DNA of 49,876 nucleotides from NCBI GenBank assembly GCA_035304285.1, contig DATGQI010000250.1, forward strand, positions 1 to 49,876, written 5' to 3'. How positions within the stretch are numbered: the stretch's first letter is position 1; each line of letters opens with the position of its first letter. Below the pieces are notes generated by a model. The model had not been told where the DNA came from, ran no database searches, and was given only the letters and a program-made list of their open reading frames with translations. Origin of the DNA: IDS-8 sp035304285 (GTDB lineage Bacteria; Pseudomonadota; Gammaproteobacteria; Steroidobacterales; Woeseiaceae). Below, piece by piece: positions 24,103 through 33,131 of this stretch. The translations under genes were made by a program, and so were the position numbers.

Positions 24103-24864
24103 TTGAACATTAACCTCGCCTTGATATTGACCCTGCTGACCGCGCTGACCGGGGCCATCGTCGCATTCGATCGCTTCTACCTGCAGAAGCGGGAGGACAA
24201 GAAAGAGCCGAACCGCGCGCTCGGCACGATCATCGATTACTCGAGGTCGTTCTTCCCGGTCCTGCTTTTCGTCCTGGTCATTCGTTCTTTCATTTTCGAG
24301 CCATTCAGGATCCCTTCCGGCTCGATGATGCCGACGCTGCTGCAGGGGGATTACATCTTCGTAAAGAAGTATTCCTACGGACTCAGGCTGCCTGTCCTCG
24401 AAACGAAGATCATTGAAACCGGCGAACCGGAACGCGGCGACGTCGTGGTTTTTCGCCTTCCGGAAGAGCCGAGTGTGAATTACATCAAGCGTGTGGTCGG
24501 CCTGCCCGGAGACACGATCGAATACTCAAACCATCGCCTGACGGTCAACGGCGAGGCGGTGCCGCTGTCAGCCGACCCGGATCCGCCGGCCGAGGATATC
24601 GCGCCCCGCTTTGTAGAAAACCTCGGCGACCGCGAGCATGCGATCCTGATCGCGCATCCGGGCAACACGATCAAAGACGGGGTGTACGAAGTACCCGAGG
24701 GTCACTACTTCATGCTGGGGGACAACAGGGACAACAGCCGGGACAGCCGATTCCTGGGCTACATCCCGGAAACTCACCTGGTCGGAGAGGCTGTTCGCAT
24801 CTGGATGCACATGGACGGGCTCGAGGTTCCGGACTGGGAACGCATCGGGATGAAGATCCAATAA
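24103..24864 (+). CDS. lepB: signal peptidase I
   Basis: Inner-membrane serine protease that removes signal peptides from exported proteins. The 253-residue product has two N-terminal membrane segments (about 3-22 and 49-66), box B with catalytic Ser74 in IPSGSMMPTLLQGD, box D with catalytic Lys129 in NYIKRVVGLPGD, and box E GDNRDNSRDSRFLGYIP. TTG 24103 is the likely start; the frame upstream of it overlaps the end of lepA. It follows lepA by 10 nt, the standard lepA-lepB unit. Confidence 0.95.
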   Translation: MNINLALILTLLTALTGAIVAFDRFYLQKREDKKEPNRALGTIIDYSRSFFPVLLFVLVIRSFIFEPFRIPSGSMMPTLLQGDYIFVKKYSYGLRLPVLETKIIETGEPERGDVVVFRLPEEPSVNYIKRVVGLPGDTIEYSNHRLTVNGEAVPLSADPDPPAEDIAPRFVENLGDREHAILIAHPGNTIKDGVYEVPEGHYFMLGDNRDNSRDSRFLGYIPETHLVGEAVRIWMHMDGLEVPDWERIGMKIQ

Positions 24865-24952
24865 TGTGGTGCGAGTCACTGATTCCGCGGTTAAAATCGC
24901 GCTACTTTAAGCAAAGAGTAGCGCGCACTCTTGCTATAGCGGAGAAGGAACG

Positions 24953-25381
24953 ATGAACTGGCTCGATAACCGGAACAGTTGCGTAGTGCCGAAGCGCTTG
25001 CCGGCGGCACGACGATTTGATGCGCGGCAGGCCGGGATGACCACCGTCGGTTTCCTCATTCTCGCCGTCTTCGTCGGCCTGTTCGCGTTTGCCTTCATTC
25101 GCCTGACGCCGGTGTACCTCAATTACATGAAGGTGGCCGGAGTGCTGGACGGCGTACACAAGGAGTTCGACAGCCAGAACGCCTCCCGCAACGCGATTCG
25201 TACCTCCATATCCAGGCGCTTCGACGTCGAGAGCGTGAGCCAGATCAGCGCGAAAGACATCAAGGTGACGACGGACAGCAATGGCTTCCTCGTGCAGGCT
25301 GACTACAACCATACGGCGCCTTTCGTGGGCAACGTATCCTTTACGGTGCACTTCCAAAAGGAAGTTCTCGTCCGCCGCTAA
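24953..25381 (+). CDS. DUF4845 small membrane protein
   Basis: A 142-residue protein with one membrane helix (about residues 29-48, after QAGMTTVG, which looks like a type IV pilin-like N-methylation motif without being one for certain), followed by a soluble domain with RLTPVYLNYMKVAGVLDGV. DUF4845 proteins sit between lepB and rnc in many Gammaproteobacteria; function unknown. GGAGAAGG lies just ahead of ATG 24953, so the start is firm. A TAAAAT at 24892-24897 may be a -10 element. Confidence 0.88.
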   Translation: MNWLDNRNSCVVPKRLPAARRFDARQAGMTTVGFLILAVFVGLFAFAFIRLTPVYLNYMKVAGVLDGVHKEFDSQNASRNAIRTSISRRFDVESVSQISAKDIKVTTDSNGFLVQADYNHTAPFVGNVSFTVHFQKEVLVRR

Positions 25382-25503
25382 GGAAACCACTGCAGGGGCA
25401 GCCATCCCGCAGTAGCCTCAAGTCGCATCCTGCGGCTTGGACTAAAGTCTCTTTTGATCGACAATGGCGGTTCTTGCAAACTTGGTCTTTTCGAGCCGTC
25501 ATC

Positions 25504-26184
25504 TTGGACAAAGCCGCAGCCTGGCTGAAGCATAAGCTGGACTATGAATTTCGCGACCAGCAGTTGCTGAAGCAGGCACTGACTCACCGCAGTACCCCCG
25601 GTCCGAACAACGAAAGACTCGAGTATCTCGGCGATGCCGTTCTAGACGTTGTGGTATCGGAAGCGACCTACAAACTGCGTCCGGACGCGAGTGAAGGCGT
25701 CCTGAGCCGTATTCGTTCGTCCCTGGTCAAGGATACGATGCTGACGGAACTGGCAACCGAGCTCGAGCTGGCATCACACCTGATCCTGGGCGCAGGCGTG
25801 AAGAAGGGCGATGGATACGGGCGCTCTTCCATTCTCGGCGATGCTCTCGAAGCGATCTTCGGAGCTATCTACCTCGACTCCGGTTTCGACGAGGCACGCC
25901 GGGTTATCCGGAAGGTGTACGGCGACCGGCTTCGGGAGCTCCCGGAGTCGGCTTCTCGCAGGGACCCCAAGACGCAGCTGCAGGAGTTCCTGCAGGCGCG
26001 AAAGCTGGAGCTGCCGCATTACCGGGTAGAGAGCGTCGCCGGGCAGGCGCACCGCCAGACTTTCGCGGTGAGTTGCAATATCGATGCACTGGAGGCGAGC
26101 ACAATCGGGCGCGGCAGCTCGCGCCGACGGGCCGAACAGGATGCGGCCATGAAGATGCTGGCGCTCGTCGACGAGTCCGCCTGA
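25504..26184 (+). CDS. rnc: ribonuclease III
   Basis: Endonuclease for double-stranded RNA in rRNA and mRNA processing. With TTG 25504 as start the product is 226 residues, exactly the E. coli length, beginning MDKAAAWLKHKLDYEF. The signature NERLEYLGDAVLDVV holds Glu40 and Asp44; GDALEAIFGAIYLDSG holds Asp113 and Glu116; the C-terminal double-stranded RNA binding domain includes DPKTQLQEFLQ and GRGSSRRRAEQDAA. A longer version from TTG 25474 is possible. The era ATG follows its stop directly. Confidence 0.95.
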   Translation: MDKAAAWLKHKLDYEFRDQQLLKQALTHRSTPGPNNERLEYLGDAVLDVVVSEATYKLRPDASEGVLSRIRSSLVKDTMLTELATELELASHLILGAGVKKGDGYGRSSILGDALEAIFGAIYLDSGFDEARRVIRKVYGDRLRELPESASRRDPKTQLQEFLQARKLELPHYRVESVAGQAHRQTFAVSCNIDALEASTIGRGSSRRRAEQDAAMKMLALVDESA

Positions 26185-27081
26185 ATGGCCCGGGCTTTCC
26201 GCGCAGGATTCGTGGCAGTCGTCGGGCGTCCGAACGTCGGCAAGTCGACGCTGGTCAATGCGTTGGTAGGCAGCAAGGTCAGTATCGTGACGCCAAAGCC
26301 GCAGACCACTCGCCACCGGATCCTTGGTGTGCATACTTCACGGGACGCGCAGGTCATGTTCGTGGATACCCCCGGCCTGCACAGGGATGCCGGCAAGGCG
26401 ATGAACCGATTGATGAACCGCGCGGCAGTCAATGCGCTTCAGGACGCGGACCTTGTCCTGTTCATGTGCGAAGCAGACCGCTGGACCGAGGACGACCAGA
26501 ACGCGCTTGCACGCATCGGCGGAGTATCGAAGCCGGTGATAGCCTTGTTGAACAAGATCGACAGGGTTCATCCGAAAGAGGAACTGCTTGGCAGGATCGC
26601 CGCAATCTCGGCCAAGGCGGACTTCGTGGAAGTCATCCCCATCTCGGCAAGGCTCAACGACAACCTGGACAGGTTGATGTCGGTCATCCCGGGGTTCTTA
26701 CCGGAATCGCCGCCGCTCTTCCCGGAAGGAATGATTACCGACAGGAGTGAACCGTTCCATGTTGCCGAGCTTGTTCGCGAACAACTGACCCTCAATCTCC
26801 GCCAGGAAATCCCGTACGGGCTTACGGTGCAAATTGAGCAATACAAGAAGACGGACGAGAAGCTCGAGGTCCACGCGGTCATCTGGGTAGAGCGGGACAG
26901 CCAGAAGGGCATCGTGGTGGGTAAGGGGGGGGCGGTACTGAAGAAAATCGGCCGCTCCGTCCGGCTGGAGCTGAAAGAGCGGCTGGGAGTGCCGGTGCAC
27001 ATCGAGCTGTGGGTTAAGGTCAAGGAGAACTGGGCGGACAACGAGGAGCAACTGCAAAGGCTCGGCTACGATCCTGGTTGA
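26185..27081 (+). CDS. era: GTPase Era
   Basis: Essential GTPase in 16S rRNA maturation and 30S assembly. The 298-residue product has G1 GRPNVGKST (14-22), effector region KPQTTRHRILG, G3 DTPGLH, G4 NKID, and a C-terminal KH domain with KGIVVGKGGAVLKKIG that binds the 3' end of 16S rRNA. ATG immediately follows the rnc stop (TGA-ATG), so rnc and era are coupled, as in E. coli. Confidence 0.97.
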   Translation: MARAFRAGFVAVVGRPNVGKSTLVNALVGSKVSIVTPKPQTTRHRILGVHTSRDAQVMFVDTPGLHRDAGKAMNRLMNRAAVNALQDADLVLFMCEADRWTEDDQNALARIGGVSKPVIALLNKIDRVHPKEELLGRIAAISAKADFVEVIPISARLNDNLDRLMSVIPGFLPESPPLFPEGMITDRSEPFHVAELVREQLTLNLRQEIPYGLTVQIEQYKKTDEKLEVHAVIWVERDSQKGIVVGKGGAVLKKIGRSVRLELKERLGVPVHIELWVKVKENWADNEEQLQRLGYDPG

Positions 27082-27105
27082 AGAGCCCAAGCGCGGTAAA
27101 ACGAT

Positions 27106-27852
27106 ATGATCCGTCGCGTGCAGAACGAACCGGTGTGGCTGTTGCATCATCGCGATTACCAGGATTCCAGCCGCATACTGGAACTGTTGAGCCGCGAGCA
27201 CGGGCGGCTGTCTGTAGTCGCCAGGGGAAGCCGCTCCGCGAAGTCGCGCCTGAAAGGCATTTTGCGCCCGTTCCTGCCGTTGCAGGTTTCCTGGGTCAGT
27301 CGCACGGACCTCGGAACACTGACGGGTGCCGAGTTGCGAGGTGCGCCGGTTGCCCTGCACGGCGACGCCCTGCTGTCGGGCTACTACGCGAACGAACTGT
27401 TGCTGCACCTGGTGCACCGGCACGATCCACAACCGGAAATCTTCAAAGTTTACGGTGCCACCATCGAGAGCCTTTCCGGCGGCCGCGAGATCAACGCAAA
27501 ACTGCGCACATTCGAAATCGAACTTCTGCGTCTGCTAGGCTACGCGCTGAACCTGGATCATGACGCGGAGTCGCAGGCGCCATTGTCGGCGGCGCGTTCC
27601 TACGTGTACCGGCCGGAGCAGGGACCCTCGGCCGCAGACGACGCTGCCGGATCCATGACTTTTACCGGCAGCGAACTGATAGCCATCCGTAACGGAGACT
27701 TCTCGGACCCGGAAACGCTACGCTCGGCCGCGCGCCTGCTTCGGGAGGTCATCGCGTTTCACTTGGGCGGCAGGGAACTGAAGAGCCGCAAGGTCTTCCG
27801 CGATATGCGGCGGGCAGCCGGCCTCTCAGGAAAGACCGAGTCACAAGAATGA
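27106..27852 (+). CDS. recO: DNA repair protein RecO
   Basis: RecO loads RecA at single-strand gaps with RecF and RecR. The 248-residue product has the N-terminal OB fold (VWLLHHRDYQDSSRILELL, LSVVARGSRSAKSRLKG) and a helical C-terminal region with LRTFEIELLRLLGYALNLD. The zinc cysteines found in some families are absent, as is normal in Gammaproteobacteria. It is 24 nt after era and 18 nt before pdxJ, matching the E. coli order era-recO-pdxJ-acpS. Confidence 0.95.
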   Translation: MIRRVQNEPVWLLHHRDYQDSSRILELLSREHGRLSVVARGSRSAKSRLKGILRPFLPLQVSWVSRTDLGTLTGAELRGAPVALHGDALLSGYYANELLLHLVHRHDPQPEIFKVYGATIESLSGGREINAKLRTFEIELLRLLGYALNLDHDAESQAPLSAARSYVYRPEQGPSAADDAAGSMTFTGSELIAIRNGDFSDPETLRSAARLLREVIAFHLGGRELKSRKVFRDMRRAAGLSGKTESQE

Positions 27853-27870
27853 CAATGACGGGATCACATC

Positions 27871-28608
27871 GTGACGATTGAAGCACTACATCTTGGAGTT
27901 AACATCGACCACGTCGCGACGCTGAGGCAGGCGCGCGGAACGAGCTACCCGGACCCGGTCGCGGCGGCGCTCCTTGCAGAGGAGGGCGGGGCTGACAGCA
28001 TCACGCTTCACCTGCGGGAGGATCGCCGGCATATCCAGGACAGGGATGTCGAGGCGTTGAAGGAAGCATTGTCCACGCACATGAATCTTGAAATGGCGGT
28101 CACCGAAGAAATGATCGCGATCGCCTGCCGGACCAGGCCATCGGACTGTTGCCTTGTGCCCGAGAACCGGGCGGAGCTGACTACCGAGGGCGGGCTGGAC
28201 GTCCTCGCGCGGATGGACAGCATTACCGCTGCGTGCAGGCGACTCTCCGATCACGGTATACGCGTCTCGCTTTTCGTCGACCCCGATCCACGCCAGCTCG
28301 ATGCGGCACGGAAAACCGGCGCCCCGGTGGTGGAAATTCATACGGGGGCATACGCAGACGCCAGCGGCGAGCGGCGCCTTCGGGAACTGGAACGGGTCAG
28401 GGAAGCTGCCGCTCACGCGCGGCAGTCAGGGCTCACGGTGCATGCCGGCCATGGACTGCACTACGACAACGTGCAGCAGGTAGCCGAGATTCCGGAAATC
28501 GTCGAACTCAACATCGGCCACGCCATCGTTGCTCGTTCGGTGTTCGCTGGAATGAAGTCCGCCGTCGCCGAGATGAAGCGCCTCATGAACGAAGCGAGAA
28601 GCCGGTGA
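27871..28608 (+). CDS. pdxJ: pyridoxine 5'-phosphate synthase
   Basis: Condenses 1-deoxyxylulose 5-phosphate with 3-amino-1-hydroxyacetone phosphate to make pyridoxine 5'-phosphate. The 245-residue TIM-barrel product has NIDHVATLRQARGT near the N-terminus, ITLHLREDRRHIQDRD, CLVPENRAELTTEGGLDV, and the C-terminal GHGLHYDN and ELNIGHAIVARS phosphate-binding segments. Start GTG 27871. It overlaps acpS by 4 nt (GTGA). Confidence 0.96.
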   Translation: MTIEALHLGVNIDHVATLRQARGTSYPDPVAAALLAEEGGADSITLHLREDRRHIQDRDVEALKEALSTHMNLEMAVTEEMIAIACRTRPSDCCLVPENRAELTTEGGLDVLARMDSITAACRRLSDHGIRVSLFVDPDPRQLDAARKTGAPVVEIHTGAYADASGERRLRELERVREAAAHARQSGLTVHAGHGLHYDNVQQVAEIPEIVELNIGHAIVARSVFAGMKSAVAEMKRLMNEARSR

Positions 28609-28985
28609 TCTTCGGCGTCGGCACGGACATCGTGGAGATCGCTCGCATGCAGCAAACGTACGACCGCTTCGGCGAACGTTTCGTGGAGCGGCTGCTGATG
28701 CCGGAGGAGCGAGCCTTGTTCGCCAGCAGCAAATGGCCGGTTCGCTTTCTCGCGATGCGCTTTGCCGGCAAGGAGGCAACAGTGAAGGCGATGGGGACCG
28801 GCTTCGCTCACGGCGTCTGGATACGCGATGTCGGCATCATAAATAATGAGTGGGGCAGGCCGCTCGTCATCTTCTCGGAGCGAGGCCTTCGAGTATGCCG
28901 GGAACTGGGTGTCGGTGAGAGTCACGTAAGCCTGACCGACGACGCCGGACTGGTAATGGCCTTCGCGGTAGCGATGCGAGCCTGA
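28605..28985 (+). CDS. acpS: holo-[acyl-carrier-protein] synthase
   Basis: Transfers 4'-phosphopantetheine from CoA to acyl carrier protein. The 126-residue product has the family metal/CoA motifs GVGTDIVEI (Asp8) and FAGKEATVKAMGTG (Glu57), and ends in a SHVSLTDD segment. GTG 28605 overlaps the pdxJ stop and is the natural family start (MIFGVGTDIV). Last gene of the lepA-acpS run; AT-rich sequence follows it. Confidence 0.95.
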   Translation: MIFGVGTDIVEIARMQQTYDRFGERFVERLLMPEERALFASSKWPVRFLAMRFAGKEATVKAMGTGFAHGVWIRDVGIINNEWGRPLVIFSERGLRVCRELGVGESHVSLTDDAGLVMAFAVAMRA

Positions 28986-29016
28986 TTATGATTAATTACC
29001 TTAAAAAACGCGCATA

Positions 29017-29793
29017 ATGCATTGTTTTTCTTTTGATATTGAAACCATTCCCGACGTAGAGTTCGGGCGTCGCGTGTACGACCTCGACGGCCTGAGCGAC
29101 GAGGATGTCGCCTCCGCGATGGCGGCGATCCGGCAGCAAGCCACCGGCAGCGAGTTCCTGCCGCTCTACCAGCATCGCGTGGTCGCCATCTCCGTTGCCC
29201 TGCGTACCAGGGATACGTTCCACGTCTGGAGCCTTGGCGATCGCGACGCGAGCGAGGCCGAGCTGATCGGCCGGTTCTACGACGGTCTCGAACGCTACAC
29301 GCCGGACCTTGTGTCCTGGAACGGCAGCGGCTTCGACCTGCCCGTGCTTCATTATCGTGCGTTACGGCATCGGATCCAGGCGCCGCGATACTGGGAACAG
29401 GGCGATAAGGATCGCGAGTTCCGCTACAACAACTACCTTAGCCGCTTCCACTGGCGTCACATCGATCTCATGGACGTGCTGTCGGGTTTCCAGCCCCGGG
29501 GTGGTGCCAAGCTCGACCACGTAGCGGCAATGCTCGGATTCCCGGGTAAGCTCGGCATGAGCGGAGACAAGGTGTGGAAACGCTGGCTCGAAGGCGGTAT
29601 CGACGACATCCGCAACTATTGCGAAACGGATGTGCTCAACACGTATCTTGTATACCTCCGCTTTGAATTCATGCGCGGCAAGCTGGACGCCACGGACTTG
29701 AAGCGTGAACTGGACCTTGTACGTTCCTCTCTCCTGGCTTTGAACCTGCCCCACCTCAACGAATTTGCCGCCGCATGGTTGGATGACGCGTAG
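29017..29793 (+). CDS. predicted PolB-like 3'-5' exonuclease (DEDD fold)
   Basis: A 258-residue protein of the family related to the proofreading exonuclease of DNA polymerase B. DEDD motifs seen: FDIETIPD with Asp7 and Glu9 at the N-terminus, SWNGSGFDLPVLHYRAL about 100-115, and RNYCETDVLNTYLVYLRFE about 200-218 near the end. Specific substrate unknown. ATG 29017 is used; the leader is AT-rich (GATTATGATTAATTACC). It overlaps rlmD by 11 nt, so the two are probably expressed together. Confidence 0.88.
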   Translation: MHCFSFDIETIPDVEFGRRVYDLDGLSDEDVASAMAAIRQQATGSEFLPLYQHRVVAISVALRTRDTFHVWSLGDRDASEAELIGRFYDGLERYTPDLVSWNGSGFDLPVLHYRALRHRIQAPRYWEQGDKDREFRYNNYLSRFHWRHIDLMDVLSGFQPRGGAKLDHVAAMLGFPGKLGMSGDKVWKRWLEGGIDDIRNYCETDVLNTYLVYLRFEFMRGKLDATDLKRELDLVRSSLLALNLPHLNEFAAAWLDDA

Positions 29794-31108
29794 ACGCGAG
29801 CCGGAAACCGCGAGGATCGATTCCCTGACCCACGACGGCAGGGGCATCGCGGCCATCGCAGGCAAAAAGATATTCGTGCCGGGCGCCCTGCCGGGAGAAG
29901 AGGTGCGAATACTGAGGCGCAAGATCCGGCGCGGCCATGACGAGGCGGATCTGCTGGAAGTCCTCGTGCCCTCGCCTGGGCGAGTGAAGCCTCGCTGTGA
30001 AGCGTTCGGGATTTGCGGCGGTTGCGCGCTGCAACATGTCGCTGCCGTCGAGCAGCGCGAGATCAAGCAGAAGTCGCTGAAGGACAGCCTCGAACGGATC
30101 GGGAACGTCAGTCCGGACCGGTGGCTGCCGCCATTGTTCGATGTCGCGGAAGAGGGAGCGTGGCGGTATCGCCGGCGCGCCCGGCTGGCAGTGCGGGATG
30201 TGGCCGCCAAGGGCCGGGTGCTGGTGGGCTTTAAAGAGAGGCGGGCGGCGATAGTGACCGACATGCACCGCTGCGAGGTGCTGTCCCCGCCTCTTGGCGA
30301 GTTGATCGATCCCTTGAGCGATCTCATCGGGCAGCTGAGTATCAGGGCGAGGCTGCCGCAGGTTGAACTCGCAGTGGGCGATAACACGGTGGAACTGGTT
30401 TTCCGGGTGCTCGACCCTCCGACGGCCGATGACAGGGCGAAGCTGCTGCAATTCGGCAAGCGGCACGGTTTGCGCGTGTCGCTTCAGCCCGGCGGCCTCG
30501 AGTCGGTCGTGCCCCTGGACCCGGAGACCCGGCGGGAAGCGCTCTCCTACGAGCTGCCGGAATTCGACGTGCGGGTGTGCTTCGAGGCTACCGATTTCGT
30601 GCAGGTGAACGGACCGGTCAACCGCCAGATGGTCGCGCGCGCCGTGGACCTGCTGCAATTGACGGACCACGACCGCGTGCTGGACCTTTACTGCGGCATC
30701 GGCAACTTCTCGCTGCCCATGGCGAGGCGCGCGCGCAGCGTGCTGGGGATCGAGGGTGAGGCTTGCCAGGTAAAGCGGGCTTCGCAGAATGCCGGGCTGA
30801 ATGGCATCACGAACTGCGAATTTCGCGCAGGCGACCTGGCAGCCGTGGAAGGCACGGAGCCATGGATGCGGCAGTCCTTTAACAAAGTTCTGCTGGACCC
30901 GCCGCGAAGCGGCGCGGAAGCCTTGGTGCGCAGCCTTGCGAAAACCCGGGCCGAGCGAGTGGTCTACGTGTCCTGTCACCCGGCGACGCTCGCCCGCGAC
31001 GCGGGCATCCTCTCGAGGACCCAGGGCTACCGGCTGGAGGCGGCGGGCATTGCGGATATGTTCCCGCACACCGCGCACGTCGAGGCGATAGCGCTTTTCT
31101 GCAGGTAG
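29783..31108 (+). CDS. rlmD: 23S rRNA (uracil(1939)-C5)-methyltransferase RlmD
   Basis: RlmD (RumA) methylates U1939 of 23S rRNA using SAM. The 441-residue product has an N-terminal TRAM-like domain, 4Fe-4S ligands Cys72, Cys78 and Cys81 in RCEAFGICGGC with a fourth Cys in MHRCEVL, the SAM fold VLDLYCGIGNFSLPMA, LLDPPRSGAEA, and the catalytic Cys398 in YVSCHPATLARD (the usual Asn after Cys is His here). ATG 29783 overlaps the preceding gene. A 455-codon frame on the other strand is a GC-driven shadow. Confidence 0.95.
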   Translation: MTRRREPETARIDSLTHDGRGIAAIAGKKIFVPGALPGEEVRILRRKIRRGHDEADLLEVLVPSPGRVKPRCEAFGICGGCALQHVAAVEQREIKQKSLKDSLERIGNVSPDRWLPPLFDVAEEGAWRYRRRARLAVRDVAAKGRVLVGFKERRAAIVTDMHRCEVLSPPLGELIDPLSDLIGQLSIRARLPQVELAVGDNTVELVFRVLDPPTADDRAKLLQFGKRHGLRVSLQPGGLESVVPLDPETRREALSYELPEFDVRVCFEATDFVQVNGPVNRQMVARAVDLLQLTDHDRVLDLYCGIGNFSLPMARRARSVLGIEGEACQVKRASQNAGLNGITNCEFRAGDLAAVEGTEPWMRQSFNKVLLDPPRSGAEALVRSLAKTRAERVVYVSCHPATLARDAGILSRTQGYRLEAAGIADMFPHTAHVEAIALFCR

Positions 31109-31226
31109 TGTGGCTTCCACCACCTCGATCAGGTCTCAAAAGGAGAACATAAATAGTCGGTTACGCTGTATTTGAAGAATAAAGTTCAATAAACTGGCAC
31201 ACACACCCGGAGCGGATTATTAAAGT

Positions 31227-32267
31227 ATGGCGCTAGGCCCCGTAATGCTTGACGTCGAAGGACTGCAGCTCACGCCCGCGGACCGGGAGCTGCTGGCCGA
31301 ACCGGCGGTGGGCGGAGTGATCCTGTTCAGCCGCAATTATGCGTCGCCGTCACAACTGGCGGACCTGGTGGCGTCCATCCGCGCCTTGCGCAGCCCGGCG
31401 CTCCTGATCGCGGTGGACCACGAGGGAGGGCGCGTGCAGCGCTTCCGTGACGGGTTCAGCGCCATCCCGCCGATGCGTCGCATCGGCCGCGAATATGACC
31501 GCGACCCGGATGAGGCACTGGTGCTCGCGCGAACTGCAGGATGGCTGATCGCATCGGAATTGCGCGCCGCGGATATCGACCTGTCGTTTGCGCCGTGCGT
31601 GGATCTCGACCGCGGCATGAGCGAAGTCATCGGTGAGAGGGCTTTCCATTCCGATCCTGAGGCCGTGGCGGCGATTTCGGCGAGCTTTTGCCGCGGGCTG
31701 CGCGAGGCGGGGATGGCGGCCATTGCCAAGCATTTCCCCGGGCACGGCGGGGTTGTTGCCGATTCGCACGAGAAGCTGCCCGTCGATCGCCGCGAATACG
31801 GCGACCTTCTGGACGACATGCGGCCGTACGAAAGGCTGATCGGCCACCGGCTGCTGGCGGGCGTGATGCTGGCGCACGTGGTCTACGTGGAGACCGACCC
31901 GCTTCCGGCGGGATTCTCGCGCTACTGGATCGAGAACCAGTTGCGGACACAGCTCCACTTTGACGGCGCGGTTTTTTGCGACGACCTCAGCATGAAAGCG
32001 GCGGCCGAGTTCGGCCCGATGCCGAAGCGCGCGGCACTCGCGCTGGAGGCAGGTTGCGACATGGTGCTGGTCTGCAATGACCGGCCCGCAGCCCGCGCGA
32101 CCGTGGCAACCCTGCGCGACTACTCGAATCCATTATCACTGGTGCGGCTCGCGCGGCTTCACGGCACCGGTCACTTGCTTCGCGAAACGCTGCTGGCGAG
32201 CGACGAGTGGCAGGCGGCAGCCCAGCGCCTCAACCGCTGGTGCGAACGCCCGCAACTGGTACTTTGA
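31227..32267 (+). CDS. nagZ: beta-N-acetylhexosaminidase NagZ
   Basis: Glycoside hydrolase family 3 enzyme that removes N-acetylglucosamine from anhydro-muropeptides in peptidoglycan recycling; cytosolic, no signal peptide. The 346-residue product has LIAVDHEGGRVQRFRDGF, the catalytic loop KHFPGHGGVVADSHEKLP with the conserved His, and the nucleophile Asp in FCDDLSMKA. The 118-nt AT-rich gap before it includes AAAGGAGAAC and may carry a promoter. The neighbour mtnP 48 nt downstream is as in Pseudomonas. Confidence 0.96.
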   Translation: MALGPVMLDVEGLQLTPADRELLAEPAVGGVILFSRNYASPSQLADLVASIRALRSPALLIAVDHEGGRVQRFRDGFSAIPPMRRIGREYDRDPDEALVLARTAGWLIASELRAADIDLSFAPCVDLDRGMSEVIGERAFHSDPEAVAAISASFCRGLREAGMAAIAKHFPGHGGVVADSHEKLPVDRREYGDLLDDMRPYERLIGHRLLAGVMLAHVVYVETDPLPAGFSRYWIENQLRTQLHFDGAVFCDDLSMKAAAEFGPMPKRAALALEAGCDMVLVCNDRPAARATVATLRDYSNPLSLVRLARLHGTGHLLRETLLASDEWQAAAQRLNRWCERPQLVL

Positions 32268-32314
32268 CAGGGTGATATTGATGGATTCTGTTGGTCTGTC
32301 AGGGTACTGGCTGA

Positions 32315-33121
32315 ATGCCTGATCCGGCGCACGGCCGGACAGCCGGTCCATTTGCCGTCCTGGCAGGCTCCGGCTTCAGCGATTTCGCCAGCCTGTCGCC
32401 GGGGCGGCTGCTCGTCACGGCCTACGGGGCGCCATCTGCGCCGGTCCGTGAAATCGAGTTCAGCGGCCGCCGCATATGGTTCCTGCCCCGCCACGGGGAC
32501 CGGCACGACATTCCCCCGCACCGGATCAACTACCGGGCGAACCTGGCAGCTCTGAAGCTCCTGGGAGTGGGGGAAGTCCTCGCGCTCAACACGGTAGGGG
32601 TAATCGCGCCCGGGCTCGGCCCGGGTCAGCTGGCCGTCCCGAGCCAGCTGATCGACTACACCTATGGACGGGATCACAGTATTTACGACGGCAGTTCCGC
32701 TAGTCTCGACCATATCGACTTCACCGAGCCGTTCTCCGGGTCCTTGCGCCGGCAGATCCTTGACGCGGCCAGGGCCGCGGACGTGCCCTGTCATGATGGC
32801 GGCGTCTACGCGGTTACCCAGGGCCCCCGGCTGGAGACCGCCGCGGAAATCGACCGGCTGGAGCGCGACGGAGCCGACTTCATCGGCATGACGGCCATGC
32901 CCGAGGCGGCCATCGCCAGGGAACTGCAGATGAACTACGCGTGCCTTTCATTGATCGTTAATTTCGCCGCCGGGCGCGGGGCGAAGGACATACACGAGGA
33001 CATCGAAGCGAGTTTGCTGGAGGCGAAGACCCGGGCGCTGCGTCTCATGCAGCAGTTGTTCAACGGACCATCGCATGGCGCCGATGGCGGCAGGCGCGAC
33101 CGCAGCGGCCGCAGGCACTAA
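32315..33121 (+). CDS. S-methyl-5'-thioinosine phosphorylase (MTAP/PNP family)
   Basis: A 268-residue purine nucleoside phosphorylase superfamily protein, phosphate site GSGFSD, PRHGDRHDIPPHRINYRAN, and IGMTAMPEAAIARE. In Pseudomonas aeruginosa the homologue next to nagZ is a methylthioinosine phosphorylase. Here the purine-recognition segment reads SLIVNFAAG, with Asn where adenine-specific MTAP has Asp; Asn is typical of 6-oxopurine enzymes, so methylthioinosine or inosine-like substrates are more likely than methylthioadenosine. That last step is inference. The C-terminal 16 residues are low-complexity and basic. Confidence 0.85.
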   Translation: MPDPAHGRTAGPFAVLAGSGFSDFASLSPGRLLVTAYGAPSAPVREIEFSGRRIWFLPRHGDRHDIPPHRINYRANLAALKLLGVGEVLALNTVGVIAPGLGPGQLAVPSQLIDYTYGRDHSIYDGSSASLDHIDFTEPFSGSLRRQILDAARAADVPCHDGGVYAVTQGPRLETAAEIDRLERDGADFIGMTAMPEAAIARELQMNYACLSLIVNFAAGRGAKDIHEDIEASLLEAKTRALRLMQQLFNGPSHGADGGRRDRSGRRH

Positions 33122-33131
33122 GTCCGAGCTA

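Noticed and set aside
24869..24952. possible sigma-70 promoter with TAAAAT before the DUF4845 gene
   Set aside because: No acceptable -35 sequence at 16-18 nt; noted under the gene only.
28149..28604. long upstream extension of the acpS frame inside pdxJ
   Set aside because: AcpS family proteins begin at IFGVGTDIV, matched by GTG 28605; the rest is out-of-frame pdxJ.
29756..31123. 455-codon frame on the minus strand opposite rlmD
   Set aside because: The plus-strand frame carries all RlmD motifs; the opposite frame has no family pattern and arises from GC-rich third positions.
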